Shown piece by piece: positions 8,528-18,210 of a DNA stretch of 61,254 nucleotides. The DNA comes from a virus, in IMG/VR virus record IMGVR_UViG_3300029787_000030, positions 1,806 through 63,059 of that record. The stretch is one strand, 5' to 3'. The notes under the pieces are model-generated. The model searched no databases and had not been told where the DNA came from. It was given only the letters and a program-made list of their open reading frames with translations. Position 1 is the stretch's first letter. Each line of letters opens with the position of its first letter. Both the position numbers and the translations under genes were made by a program.

Positions 8528-8974
8528 ATGAGTGAAAAGAAAAAGTTTAAAGACACTAAGTTAGGTGGTTTATTAAAAAACTTAGCACCTAAGATACTAG
8601 ACGTTGCAGGTGATCTATTACCAGATGCTGGAGTTCTTAGTATGGTTGGTAAAATGATTGATACTGATCCTAAGATATCTCCTGAAGATAAAAAAATATT
8701 AAACAAGCAACATGCTGAAATGTATAAGCTAGAAGTAGCTGATAGAGACTCTGCTAGAAACAGAGAGATAGAAGTTGCTAAGACTGGCAAAAAAGACTTT
8801 ATGATGACGCTAACTGGTGTAGTTGGTTTGTTGTCATTTGCTTTTATAATATATGCGGTGGTATACGTACCATCTGTTTTAGAAAATGATTTATTTGTAC
8901 ATCTTATGGGTATGGTTGAAGGTGTTGTTATAAGTAACATCTTTGCATACTACTACGGTACAAGCGCAAAATAA
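8528..8974 (+). CDS. Putative holin (two or three membrane segments)
   Basis: 148 residues. The N-terminal half is soluble with an amphipathic helix (GLLKNLAPKILDVAGDLLPD) and a charged helix containing ADRDSARNREIEVA. Two hydrophobic spans follow: FMMTLTGVVGLLSFAFIIYA and LMGMVEGVVISNIFAYYYGT, ending GTSAK. This layout resembles the three-TM holin family of gene-transfer agents and phages (helix, R.RE segment, two spans, Y(F/Y)GTS end). It would permeabilise the inner membrane for lysis. The nearest lysis enzyme is distant (43968), so the assignment rests on sequence alone. Confidence 0.65.
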   Translation: MSEKKKFKDTKLGGLLKNLAPKILDVAGDLLPDAGVLSMVGKMIDTDPKISPEDKKILNKQHAEMYKLEVADRDSARNREIEVAKTGKKDFMMTLTGVVGLLSFAFIIYAVVYVPSVLENDLFVHLMGMVEGVVISNIFAYYYGTSAK

Positions 8975-8980
8975 AACTAA

Positions 8981-9700
8981 ATGGCTAGAATATCAACCTA
9001 CGAATTAGATACTACAGTACAAACTACTGACAAGTTTCTTGGTTCTAATGCAGATGGTACTGTTAAGAACTTTAAGATGTCTGATGTTAGTACATATTTA
9101 AGGTCTACAAACTCAGCAGGCGTTGGTGGTCAATTAGCTTTTGTATATCATGATTCAAATAATAATGGCTTTGGAACAAGACAACCAGGCACTATAACAT
9201 TTGATGCAGGTGGTGCGTCTGTTGTAGCTTTGTCAGGTATAACAACAATAAAGATAAGTAAGTTTCCTAATGGGTCTAATAACTCTGCAGTAAGTTTAAT
9301 TAATACTTTATTAAATACTAACATAATATTATCTGACACTGAAGATCAAGATCAGTTTGGTGTTTATCAAGTTACAGCTATAGCTCAAGATTCTGATGAA
9401 ACTAATTTTTATGATTTATCACTAACTCTGGTAGGTTCTTTAGTAAACGGTAATCTTAACAACTTAAATTCTTATTCTATAAGTATTTTTACAGCTGGAG
9501 ATAAAAACTTTGTTTCTAATCAATTAAACTTTTCTGCAGGTTCAGCACAAACAATCACACATAATTTAGGTAAATTTCCATCTGTAACTGTTGTTGATAG
9601 TAACGGCAAACAAGTTGTAGGTGAAGTACAACACACAAGTGTAAATGCATTAACAGTAACATTTCAAAATGCTTTTGCAGCTAAAGTATACGTAAACTAA
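8981..9700 (+). CDS. Tail fibre/adaptor protein with shared N-terminal module
   Basis: 239 residues beginning MARISTYELDTTVQTTDKFL, clearly paralogous to the first ~50 residues of the 1256-residue fibre (VKNFKMSDVSTYL versus KNYKVGDLATFFG). The remainder is beta-rich, ending with QTITHNLGKFPSVTVVDSNG and TVTFQNAFAAKVYVN, a small domain found at fibre ends that recurs in the next gene. It probably attaches to the virion at the same kind of site as the giant fibre. There is no chaperone domain. Confidence 0.75.
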   Translation: MARISTYELDTTVQTTDKFLGSNADGTVKNFKMSDVSTYLRSTNSAGVGGQLAFVYHDSNNNGFGTRQPGTITFDAGGASVVALSGITTIKISKFPNGSNNSAVSLINTLLNTNIILSDTEDQDQFGVYQVTAIAQDSDETNFYDLSLTLVGSLVNGNLNNLNSYSISIFTAGDKNFVSNQLNFSAGSAQTITHNLGKFPSVTVVDSNGKQVVGEVQHTSVNALTVTFQNAFAAKVYVN

Positions 9701-9706
9701 AAAAAA

Positions 9707-10777
9707 ATGGCATTAGAATTTTTAACCAATATAGACTTAAATAAGAACTCATTACAAAATGTAGCTCTTAATCCAGTAACAAGTGCTCCATCAAATCCAG
9801 TTGAGGGTGAAGTTTATTTCAATACAACTGGTGGTAATAAGCAATTGTATGTTTATAATGGTACGGCTTTTATACCACTTGGTGGTGACATATCAGCAGT
9901 AACAGCTGGAACAGGCTTATCAGGTGGTGGAACATCTGGTGCAGTAACTTTAAATTTAGCAAACAGTGGAGTTAGTGCTGCTAGTTATGGTTCTGCTACA
10001 GCTATACCAGTATTAGCAATAGATGCACAAGGCAGAGTAACATCAGCGTCAACAGCGGCTTTATCTACAAGCTTTACTATAGCAGCTGATTCAGGTAGTA
10101 GTCAAACCTTCAATACAGGTTCTACATTAACTCTTACAGGTGGAACTAATATTAATACTGTAGTTGCTTCAAACGCTTATACAGTAAATTTAGACAGCAC
10201 AATAACTTTAGCAGGTGATATTAATGTTAATGGTGGTGATATAAACTCTACAGCATCTACATTAAACATAAATCCTGATAGTGGTGGATCTGCAGGTGCA
10301 GGTACGGTAGTTATAGATGGTAATTTAACTGTTACTGGAACTACCACTACTGTTAATACTGAAACTATTAATTTAGCTGATAACATTATTACTTTAAATA
10401 GTAATGCAACAGGTTCTGCTAGTCAAGCAGCTGGTTTAGAAATTGAAAGAGGTAATGATGCTAATGTTGTATTTCAATGGAACGAGACTGATGATGATTG
10501 GGAGTTTGAAGCTTTTAATCATGCAGGTTCACCAGCTAAAACAACATATAAAATACCTTTAAGTTATAAAGCTAGTATAGGTGATGGATCAGCAACTTCA
10601 ATAGCTGTTACCCATAACTTAGGTAGTAGAGATGTTACAGTTCAATTGTATGATAACAGCAGTTATGATACTGTATATGCTGATGTAGTTAGAACAGATA
10701 CAAATACAGTTACTGTAGGATTTACATCTGCTCCATCTAGCAATGATATTAGAGTACTTATAACTAAGTGCGGATAA
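9707..10777 (+). CDS. Tail fibre protein
   Basis: 356 residues, Thr/Ser/Gly-rich. The N-terminus MALEFLTNIDLNKNSLQNVA with GEVYFNTTGGNKQLYVYNGT is the usual collar-like start of marine phage fibres. Next come GLSGGGTSGAVTLNLANSG repeats and a VDGNL.VTGTTTTVNTETIN segment. It ends with a domain (TSIAVTHNLGSRDVTVQLYD...VTVGFTSAP) related to the end of the preceding gene. It is a host-recognition or fibre-shaft component. The spacing to the neighbours is 6-10 nt. Confidence 0.8.
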   Translation: MALEFLTNIDLNKNSLQNVALNPVTSAPSNPVEGEVYFNTTGGNKQLYVYNGTAFIPLGGDISAVTAGTGLSGGGTSGAVTLNLANSGVSAASYGSATAIPVLAIDAQGRVTSASTAALSTSFTIAADSGSSQTFNTGSTLTLTGGTNINTVVASNAYTVNLDSTITLAGDINVNGGDINSTASTLNINPDSGGSAGAGTVVIDGNLTVTGTTTTVNTETINLADNIITLNSNATGSASQAAGLEIERGNDANVVFQWNETDDDWEFEAFNHAGSPAKTTYKIPLSYKASIGDGSATSIAVTHNLGSRDVTVQLYDNSSYDTVYADVVRTDTNTVTVGFTSAPSSNDIRVLITKCG

Positions 10778-10787
10778 ATAAAATAAT

Positions 10788-13637
10788 ATGGGTCAAAGAT
10801 TTTTAAGTGATGTACATGCTACAGCTGGTTTAAAAGACTCTAGTGGAGACTTAGGTTCTAATGGCCAAGTATTATCTTCAACTGGATCTAACACTAATTG
10901 GGTTAATCCAACCGTTGGTACTACTGTAATATATAAAGATGCTTTTACTGCTACTAATGGTCAAACTGCTTTTACACTAGCAAACACAGTAGATTCAGAA
11001 GATAAGACTCAAGTGTATATAGATGGTGCTTACCAATCAAAAGGTGGTTATGCGGTAAGTGGAACCACCTTAACTTTTGATACTGGTCTAGCAACAAGTT
11101 CAGCGGTTGAGGTTATAACTTTCTCTACAGCAACAGCTAACAATGCTGCAACTGCAGTAAAGCTAGATACATTCACTGGTGATGGTTCAGATCTTACTTT
11201 TGTTTTAAATGAAGCTGTAGTAGATGAAAAAGTTACTCAAGTATATATAAATGGTGTATACCAAAATAAATCTACATACTCAATAGCTGCAGATCTTGTA
11301 ACACTAACTTTTGGTTCAGGTAACGCACCACCAAACAGTTCTACTATTGAAGTAATATCCTTCAAGACCATTACATCTACAGATGGTACATTCACAGCAA
11401 CAACATTTCTTGGAGATTTAAACGGTACTATAAATACCGCAACAACTGCTACTACTCAGTCAGCAGGTAATAACTCAACTAAAATATCAACAACAGCTTA
11501 TACTGACGCTAAAGTAGCAGATGCCATTAATAATGGAACTACCGCTATAGCACCATCACAAAATGCTGTATTTGACGCTTTAGCTTTAAAAGCAAATCTT
11601 GCTGGACCAACCTTTACAGGAACACCAGCTGCACCTACTGCATCAGCAGGAACTAATACTACGCAACTAGCAACAACTGCTTTTGTAACTACAGGTATTG
11701 CTAATATTGTAGACTCAGCACCTGGCACACTAAATACATTAAATGAATTAGCGGCTGCTTTAGGTGACGATGTAAATTTTAGTACAACAGTAACAAACTC
11801 TATAGCTACTAAAGCTCCATTAGCTAGTCCTACATTTACAGGTAATGCTACATTTAATCTTGATGGTGATTCAAGTTTATTGTTAAGTGATGGTGGTACT
11901 AATGCATCAGTAATTAAATCTGGGTCAGGAGATGAACTTTATATTGGTGCTAATAATACTTATGCATTAAGATTTCTTGCAGATGGTACTAACAATGTAG
12001 TATTTGACAATAACAGCAAAGTAGATATTACAACTTCTGTATCAGGATTTGCATCAACAATTACAAATAACAAAGATGATTCTCAAGGATTATTAGTAAG
12101 AACATCAGATAACGATGGAAGTGAATACATACTTGATTTACAATCATCATCAAGTGCAACTGGAACAAACTACGCTTCTAAGTTTAATGTAGCAAAAAGT
12201 GGTAATGCAACTTTTGCAGGATCAATTGATGTTGGAACTTTCACTATAAGTGGATCAGGAATAATTGCTGACTCTACGATGACATTACAAGTTAACGGAG
12301 GAACTACAAATGCCCTTACAATAGCATCAGGTGGTGAAACAACTGTTACTGCCATTAATAATTCTGATACTTTGAATGTAAAAAATACAGGCACTTATGG
12401 TGGTACAATTGCATTTACTCAAGGTTCTAGTACAAATGTTGGTTATGTTGGATCAATAAGAGCACTTGAAGGGAATGGTTCTGCTAGCAATGGTATTGGT
12501 TTGTTTTCAAGAGATCGAATAAGTTTTTATACAGACTCTTCGACACCTGATGTAACTATATCATCAACGGGTAATTTAGGTATTGGTATATCCGCTGCTG
12601 GAGCTAAACTAGAAGTAGTTGCACAAAGTGATACAGTAGGAGGTGATGGTATTATACTAGGTAATGGAAGTAATAGAGAGTGGATGACTAGGTTTGGTAC
12701 TAATACAGACTTAAGTTATAATCTTGACTTTTATGATGGTTCAAGTTGGGCAAATAAACTTAAACTCACTTATACTGGTAATCTAGGTATAGGTGAACCA
12801 AATCCTCATAGAAAGTTAAATGTTGCAAGTGGAACAAATGGTGACGGTATCTATATATCTGGACTTGGTACTTCTATGTCAACTAATGACTATAGATCTA
12901 TAGAGTTTGCTTATTCTGATACTGATACTAGTTATGGTTCTGCTATTCATTTTGAAGTACCTAATGCTGCTTCACATGGTGGTCAGATGAGTTTTTTTAC
13001 TGATAATACTAGTGGTACTTTAACAAAACAACTCACCATCTCATCGGGGGGTACTTTTGGTTTTGCATCGGCAACTGATGCGGGCGTAAGAATGATGATT
13101 AACTCCATGGGTACTACTTCGAGTACTTATGCGATGATTTTAAGAACTGCAAACGGAGCAAGTAATATTGCTTATTTTAACGATGCAAGAGATTGTTATA
13201 TTTACGGTGGTTTAGGGGTTGGAGGTACAAAAAGTTTTAAAATTGATCATCCACTTGAAAGTAAAAAAGACACTCATTCATTAGTACATTCTTGCGTTGA
13301 ATCACCCGAAATTAATAACTTATATAGAGGCAAAGTTGATCTAGTAAATGGAACTGCAATGATAAATTTAGATACAGTTTCGCATATGACAGAAGGTACA
13401 TTTGTTGTTTTAAACGATAATATTCAATGCTTTACAACTAACGAAAGTGATTGGGACGCAGTTAAAGGTAGTGTTAATGGTAATATATTAACAATCTCTT
13501 GTCAAAATTCATCATCAAATGCTAATGTATCTTGGATGATTATAGCTGAAAGAAAAGATAATGCAATTATAAATTCATCAACTACTGATTCAAATGGAAA
13601 ATTAATAGTTGAACCATTAAAAACAAATGAACCTTAA
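10788..13637 (+). CDS. Large tail fibre with IDHPLE..VESPE C-terminal domain
   Basis: 949 residues. It begins MGQRFLSDVHATAGLKDSSG, followed by two T7-fibre-like blocks (QTAFTLANTVD...VYIDGAYQ and DLTFVLNEAVV...VYINGVYQ). Then come collagen-like or TTAFVT-type repeats (GPTFTGTPAAPTAS) and TTLGIG-type shaft repeats. The C-terminus from about residue 815 (KSFKIDHPLESK...VESPEINNLYRGK) is a domain I know from the ends of fibres and some bacterial surface proteins; its biochemical role is uncertain. The host-receptor role is inferred. Confidence 0.85.
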   Translation: MGQRFLSDVHATAGLKDSSGDLGSNGQVLSSTGSNTNWVNPTVGTTVIYKDAFTATNGQTAFTLANTVDSEDKTQVYIDGAYQSKGGYAVSGTTLTFDTGLATSSAVEVITFSTATANNAATAVKLDTFTGDGSDLTFVLNEAVVDEKVTQVYINGVYQNKSTYSIAADLVTLTFGSGNAPPNSSTIEVISFKTITSTDGTFTATTFLGDLNGTINTATTATTQSAGNNSTKISTTAYTDAKVADAINNGTTAIAPSQNAVFDALALKANLAGPTFTGTPAAPTASAGTNTTQLATTAFVTTGIANIVDSAPGTLNTLNELAAALGDDVNFSTTVTNSIATKAPLASPTFTGNATFNLDGDSSLLLSDGGTNASVIKSGSGDELYIGANNTYALRFLADGTNNVVFDNNSKVDITTSVSGFASTITNNKDDSQGLLVRTSDNDGSEYILDLQSSSSATGTNYASKFNVAKSGNATFAGSIDVGTFTISGSGIIADSTMTLQVNGGTTNALTIASGGETTVTAINNSDTLNVKNTGTYGGTIAFTQGSSTNVGYVGSIRALEGNGSASNGIGLFSRDRISFYTDSSTPDVTISSTGNLGIGISAAGAKLEVVAQSDTVGGDGIILGNGSNREWMTRFGTNTDLSYNLDFYDGSSWANKLKLTYTGNLGIGEPNPHRKLNVASGTNGDGIYISGLGTSMSTNDYRSIEFAYSDTDTSYGSAIHFEVPNAASHGGQMSFFTDNTSGTLTKQLTISSGGTFGFASATDAGVRMMINSMGTTSSTYAMILRTANGASNIAYFNDARDCYIYGGLGVGGTKSFKIDHPLESKKDTHSLVHSCVESPEINNLYRGKVDLVNGTAMINLDTVSHMTEGTFVVLNDNIQCFTTNESDWDAVKGSVNGNILTISCQNSSSNANVSWMIIAERKDNAIINSSTTDSNGKLIVEPLKTNEP

Positions 13638-13649
13638 AATAAAAATAAT

Positions 13650-13712
13650 ATGAAACAAATAGAACCAATTTCAATATGGCAGAATGGTACAACTAAAACT
13701 GCCACACAGTAG
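13650..13712 (+). pseudogene. 20-codon remnant of a small fibre-associated gene
   Basis: MKQIEPISIWQNGTTKTATQ followed by TAG. The start pattern M.QI.PISIWQNG is one I know from small proteins of roughly 80-100 residues encoded beside marine phage fibre genes. Here the frame stops after 20 codons and the next ATG is the following fibre. The leader AAAATAAAAATAAT is normal, so it may still be translated. It is either a decayed gene or a very short leader peptide. Confidence 0.4.
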
Positions 13713-13737
13713 CAAGAATTAAAACACTATAAGAATA

Positions 13738-15612
13738 ATGGCATTAACTAAAATAACATCACGTATATTAGATTCAAGTGGAGTAACTACATTAGGTACA
13801 ATAAGTACTGGTGTGTGGCAAGGAACTGCTATTAACCAAACTTATTTAGTTGGTCAGAGTGGAACAAATACTGGTGATGAGACTTTAGCAAGAATTAACG
13901 CTTTGGATATCACTGAGTTAGGTACTGTATCAAGTGGTGTTTGGAATGGTACAGCTATAGCTTCTGCTTATTTAGATGCTGATACAGCACATTTATCTAC
14001 TACACAAACTTTCACTGGTGCAAAGACCTTTAGTAGTAATACAACTTTTAGTGGTACTGTAACTGTTAATGGTACTGGTGATTCAGCTTTTAATGGTGAT
14101 TTATATATTGTAGGTAAAAAACTAGATATTAGTGCTCCTTCAGGTGGTAATGCATATGTTAAATTTAGTGATACAAACAGTAGTGCTAAAAATTGGAGAG
14201 TTGGAACATCACTTTCTGCAAGAGGTGCATTTAACATATATAATGAAACTGATGATCTTCTTGTTTTTAATATTGTTGGTGGTCATGTAGGTATTGGAAC
14301 TACTTCACCAAACGCACTTCTTCATGTTTTTGGTGACACTGGAAGTTCAGCAAATGCAGCTTTAAGAATTAGAGGAACAAACACTACTGCTAGAACAACT
14401 AGATTACAATTTGAAGATTATTCGGGTGCTATAGCTGATGCTCTTATAGATTTTGTAATTCCGAATGCAGGCTCTAGTTCAGGGTCATATTTGGGAATGG
14501 GTGTAAATGGTACGTCTCAATTAGTATGTAATGTGAGTGGAAACGTAGGTATTGGAACTACCTCGCCATTTAATAATGTTCAAATAAAGCAAACTGGTGA
14601 TAGTGGTAATAATTATGTAGAAGGTACGCTACAAGTTGGTGGTGGTAGTGCAGTACTAGGTGCTGCATTAAGTTATTCTGCTCTTGGATCAGGTAAGTTA
14701 AACTTATCTAGTTTAAATAATAGTGGAGGAACAAATGCTACTATAAATTTAGGTTTTGGTGCCATAACTTCAGGAGCACCAGCTAATACGGTAATGACTT
14801 TAAATCAAAGTGGTAATATTGCAATACCAAGAAGTTTTAACGATACAAATAATGCTATAGTATATATTGATTCTACTATAAACTCTGGAGCTTCCACATA
14901 TCAAGGTTCTTTACTACTACAAGCAGGTGGTGCTGGTTCAGCAGCTTATGGGTCAGGATTAAGATTGTATGGTCATGCACATGCTTCAAGTCCGGGTTCT
15001 GTAGAGGTTGGTTTAAGTGCTGTAAGTGGTGCTAAATTTACTATAGACACTTATGGTGCTGGTGGTGGAACTGATTTAGTTACTGTTGAAGGGAATAATG
15101 GTAATGTAACAGTAAGTACAGGTAACTTAATAATAAGTACATCAGGTAAAGGTATTGATTTTAGTGCTAATTCAACAAGTGGGAGTGGCTCTTCAAGTGC
15201 TATTCTAGATGATTATGAAGAAGGTACTTGGACACCAAGTTATACAACAAGTGGCGTTGCCTCTACAGTAGCATATAACATTCAAAATGGTTATTATACA
15301 AAAATAGGTAATCAAGTAACTTGTTGGGGTACTTTACAAACAAATGCTACTACTTGGAATGGTACTTATGTACAATTAGATGGTCAGCCTTTTTCTGCAT
15401 CACCAGTTACTACGCCGGTAGGTTTTATAGCTTATACTGTTGGTTTTAGCGGTGAGTATCCAAGTGGAATTTATTATGCAACTGCTACAAGAAATTACTT
15501 AACATATAGAGATATATCTGATGATCAAACTCAAGAATTACGAGCAAGTGATATGAATACAGGAAATGGTGTTAACACTATAATATTTTCATTTACATAT
15601 CAAACATCATAA
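13738..15612 (+). CDS. Tail fibre protein with YEEGTWTP tip domain
   Basis: 624 residues. The N-terminus MALTKITSRILDSSGVTTLG is followed by a ISTGVWQGTAI repeat. The shaft has NVGIGTTSP repeats (near residues 180 and 270) typical of beta-helical fibres. The C-terminus has LDDYEEGTWTPSYTTSG and GYYTKIGNQVTCWGTLQ, a tip domain shared with the 455-residue fibre at 15966. Two different fibres sharing a tip type suggests gene duplication or tip swapping. It is probably host-range related. Confidence 0.85.
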   Translation: MALTKITSRILDSSGVTTLGTISTGVWQGTAINQTYLVGQSGTNTGDETLARINALDITELGTVSSGVWNGTAIASAYLDADTAHLSTTQTFTGAKTFSSNTTFSGTVTVNGTGDSAFNGDLYIVGKKLDISAPSGGNAYVKFSDTNSSAKNWRVGTSLSARGAFNIYNETDDLLVFNIVGGHVGIGTTSPNALLHVFGDTGSSANAALRIRGTNTTARTTRLQFEDYSGAIADALIDFVIPNAGSSSGSYLGMGVNGTSQLVCNVSGNVGIGTTSPFNNVQIKQTGDSGNNYVEGTLQVGGGSAVLGAALSYSALGSGKLNLSSLNNSGGTNATINLGFGAITSGAPANTVMTLNQSGNIAIPRSFNDTNNAIVYIDSTINSGASTYQGSLLLQAGGAGSAAYGSGLRLYGHAHASSPGSVEVGLSAVSGAKFTIDTYGAGGGTDLVTVEGNNGNVTVSTGNLIISTSGKGIDFSANSTSGSGSSSAILDDYEEGTWTPSYTTSGVASTVAYNIQNGYYTKIGNQVTCWGTLQTNATTWNGTYVQLDGQPFSASPVTTPVGFIAYTVGFSGEYPSGIYYATATRNYLTYRDISDDQTQELRASDMNTGNGVNTIIFSFTYQTS

Positions 15613-15661
15613 AAAAATACATCTAGTGGGTTCTAGGTGCGGACAAATAAATAAGTAAATT

Positions 15662-15955
15662 ATGGCAATAACAAAAGAAACAAAACCAGATAAAATAGAA
15701 ATAGTTAATGATTGGAATGTTCAAGTAAGAACAGCTACAATTATTAAAGAAGATGATGTTGAATTAACAAGATCTTTTCATAGACATGTGTTGGTTCCCT
15801 TTGTCTCACTTAAAGCAGAGGATAATAGTTGGACGCATACACCTACTGATATTTCAGGTGAAGCAGCTAATGTACAAGCATTAGCAACCGCTGCATGGAC
15901 AGATGATGTAAAAGCTGCATATAAAACATTTACAGAATCACAAACAACACCTTAA
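15662..15955 (+). CDS. Small protein between two fibre genes
   Basis: 97 residues, soluble, with NDWNVQVRTATIIKEDDVEL, then RSFHRHVLVPF and a helical AANVQALATAAWTDDVKAAY segment. I know this type of small conserved protein from fibre regions of marine phages but no function; a fibre-assembly or capping role is possible from its position. The leader is GTAAATT-ATG. Confidence 0.7.
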   Translation: MAITKETKPDKIEIVNDWNVQVRTATIIKEDDVELTRSFHRHVLVPFVSLKAEDNSWTHTPTDISGEAANVQALATAAWTDDVKAAYKTFTESQTTP

Positions 15956-15965
15956 TAAACATTAA

Positions 15966-17333
15966 ATGGCATTAACATTAGTAACAAGCGATCTTATTGG
16001 AGGTTTAGATTATTCTAAACTAACTGGAACTGTGCCAACGTGGAATCAAAACACATCTGGTACAGCGGCAGGTTTATCTGCAACTTTAGCAGTTGGTAGT
16101 GGTGGAACTGGTGTTACTTCTATTACAGCATTAAAAAATGTTTTAGATGATGAGACTTGGACTTTTGCTAATAATACTACTTTTGCAGGTAACATAATAT
16201 TACCACAAGCTGGTGTTATAGCATTTAATTCAACATCAGATGAATACATAACAGCATCTGCAGATCATCTTTTTTTTGGTACAGGCAATTTAGCTAGATT
16301 AACAATAGACGGCGCTAACGTGGGAATTGGAACTACTTCACCTAGCAGTAAACTTACAGTTGTTGGTGGTACTTCAAATTTTGTATATGATAATTCTCCT
16401 CAAGGTACTGCAAGTTCAGTATATAGAGATGCTATATTTGGATCAACTCAAACAGTTAATACTGGTATAACTATTTTTGGCACTGGTCAAGGTGGAATAT
16501 CTTTTGGTGATGCTGGATCTAATATAAGAGGTCAAGTTAGGTATCAACATTCATCAGACACTTTAGAGTTAGGTGCTGCTGGTAATATTAATTTATCCAT
16601 CTCATCTGGTGGCACTGTTTCCGTGTCAAACCCATCTTCATCTACAGGAAGTGCGGCAGCGGGAAGATTAGCTGATTCAAGTGTTCACTTAGTTGATACT
16701 ACCCACGTTGGTAGATATTCACAAATTACTTTTGGTTATCCAACAAGTAATACTCATGCATCTGCCTACATTGGTTATGTTTCAACTAGTAATTCAGCAT
16801 CGGGAAAAGGTGATTTAGTTTTTGGTGCAAAAAATGATACAGCATATAATACTCAGCCATCCGAACGTATGCGCATAGAATCTGATGGTACCGTAAGAGT
16901 AAAAACAGGAAGTATTGTTGTTGATACTTCAGGTCAAGGTATTTATTTAGGTGGTACTGCTACTGCTAATAATTTAGATCATTATGAAGAAGGTAGTTGG
17001 ACACCTAGTTTGTCAACTACTGGAGGCTCTGTAGGAACATCTTCATCAGCAGGACAATATACTAAAATAGGTAGGCAAGTAATTGTTCATTTTCAATTTA
17101 CACTTAGTAGTTCTTCAGGTGGTAGCGGAACTTTAAAAATTACAAATTTACCTTTTACAGTAAATGCAAATTCAGGTGCTGTTATAGGATCTGGTAGAAT
17201 TTTAGATCTTGGTCAAATAATTGTTGTAGGACACTATACTTCTACGCATCAAATAGGTATGAACAAGTATGATGGTGCTTATGCAGGCACTGATTATTTT
17301 ACAACTGGATTTGTAACTTATTATGTAGCATAA
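15966..17333 (+). CDS. Tail fibre protein with YEEGSWTP tip domain
   Basis: 455 residues. The N-terminus MALTLVTSDLIGGLDYSKLT is followed by SGGTGVTSITALKN, a motif common near fibre N-termini, and NVGIGTTSPSSKLTVVGG in the shaft. The C-terminus LDHYEEGSWTPSLSTTGG and GQYTKIGRQVIVHFQF pairs with the tip of the fibre at 13738. The final ~100 residues are a beta-rich domain ending in YYVA. It is probably an alternative receptor-binding tip. Confidence 0.85.
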   Translation: MALTLVTSDLIGGLDYSKLTGTVPTWNQNTSGTAAGLSATLAVGSGGTGVTSITALKNVLDDETWTFANNTTFAGNIILPQAGVIAFNSTSDEYITASADHLFFGTGNLARLTIDGANVGIGTTSPSSKLTVVGGTSNFVYDNSPQGTASSVYRDAIFGSTQTVNTGITIFGTGQGGISFGDAGSNIRGQVRYQHSSDTLELGAAGNINLSISSGGTVSVSNPSSSTGSAAAGRLADSSVHLVDTTHVGRYSQITFGYPTSNTHASAYIGYVSTSNSASGKGDLVFGAKNDTAYNTQPSERMRIESDGTVRVKTGSIVVDTSGQGIYLGGTATANNLDHYEEGSWTPSLSTTGGSVGTSSSAGQYTKIGRQVIVHFQFTLSSSSGGSGTLKITNLPFTVNANSGAVIGSGRILDLGQIIVVGHYTSTHQIGMNKYDGAYAGTDYFTTGFVTYYVA

Positions 17334-17368
17334 ATATATATATATAGTAAATTTAAACAAATAAAACA

Positions 17369-17701
17369 ATGGCAATAACGTATACATGGGACTGCAAGAC
17401 AGTAGATACATATCCAACTAAAGACAGTAAGTCTGACGTAATATTCAATGTTCACTGGAGATTAAACGCTGAAGATGATACTGAAGACAAAAACACAGGA
17501 ACTATTTATGGCGTAGAATCTATTAATACAGATGATTTAAGTACCTTTACTGCTTTTGCTGATCTTAAAGAATCAGATATAATTGGTTGGGTTGAATCAG
17601 GATTAGGTGAAGATCAAGTTAAATCTTTAAAAGCTAATCTTGACGCTCAGATAGCAGAGAAAATCACACCAACAGTAGTAACAAAAACAATTGGTGTGTA
17701 A
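17369..17701 (+). CDS. Small acidic fibre-region protein
   Basis: 110 residues: MAITYTWDCKTVDTYPTKDS, a beta-rich middle (VIFNVHWRLNAEDD) and a C-terminal helix (GLGEDQVKSLKANLDAQIAE). Proteins of this size and pattern follow fibre genes in cyanophages and other marine phages. The function is unknown; fibre attachment or assembly is possible. It is the last gene of the fibre block, followed by 46 bp of AT-rich spacer. Confidence 0.7.
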   Translation: MAITYTWDCKTVDTYPTKDSKSDVIFNVHWRLNAEDDTEDKNTGTIYGVESINTDDLSTFTAFADLKESDIIGWVESGLGEDQVKSLKANLDAQIAEKITPTVVTKTIGV

Positions 17702-17747
17702 TAGTTAATTATAAGTAAATTAAATTTAATCATATAAATAAATTAAA

Positions 17748-18008
17748 ATGGAAGATATAGTATTAAAAATTAAAGACGAAGAGTTAAAAGAGCTGCAAGG
17801 TAGGGTTAATATAATTAATCAAGCTCAATTGCAAATTGGACAATTAGAAACTCAAAAGCATAATATGCTTCATGAGCTAGCTACTAGTCAAACAGTATTA
17901 AAAGAGATACAAGACAAGCTAGAGAAAGAATATGGTAAAGTTAGCATTAACATTGTTGATGGAACCTATGAACCAATCAAGGAAGATGAGCAGCAAGCTA
18001 ATACGTAA
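17748..18008 (+). CDS. Small coiled-coil protein
   Basis: 86 residues, almost entirely helical with heptads: VNIINQAQLQIGQLETQKHN and VLKEIQDKLEKEYGKVSINI. A short acidic tail follows. It looks like a small oligomerising coiled coil. It overlaps the next gene by 23 nt. It could be an assembly factor; not recognised. Confidence 0.65.
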   Translation: MEDIVLKIKDEELKELQGRVNIINQAQLQIGQLETQKHNMLHELATSQTVLKEIQDKLEKEYGKVSINIVDGTYEPIKEDEQQANT

Positions 18009-18210
18009 AATTAGTATTGGTAAAGATTATAAAAATGAAGCTATGCATTACTCTGTAGGCCAAGAGGTCTACGGAGGGCATACTATTTGTAATATTATAG
18101 AAGAAGACGATAAGTACAGTATCTATATTAAAAAAGAAAAAGATGTTTTAATATGGAAAGACTTTAACAAGAATATGGCTGTATCTGTTGAGTATAATCT
18201 ACAGTATTAA
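17986..18210 (+). CDS. Small hypothetical protein upstream of the packaging genes
   Basis: 74 residues with the start placed at the internal ATG (MSSKLIRKISIGKDYKNEAM). The longer frame from 17932 would overlap the coiled-coil gene by 77 nt and adds a hydrophobic stretch that looks like shadow sequence. VGQEVYGGHTICNIIEEDDK and the following strands suggest a small beta barrel. The stop overlaps the next ATG by one base (TAATG). Confidence 0.6.
   Translation: MSSKLIRKISIGKDYKNEAMHYSVGQEVYGGHTICNIIEEDDKYSIYIKKEKDVLIWKDFNKNMAVSVEYNLQY

Noticed and set aside
17932-17985. Extended start of the 74-residue gene
   Set aside because: The extra codons are an alternate frame of the upstream coiled-coil gene.
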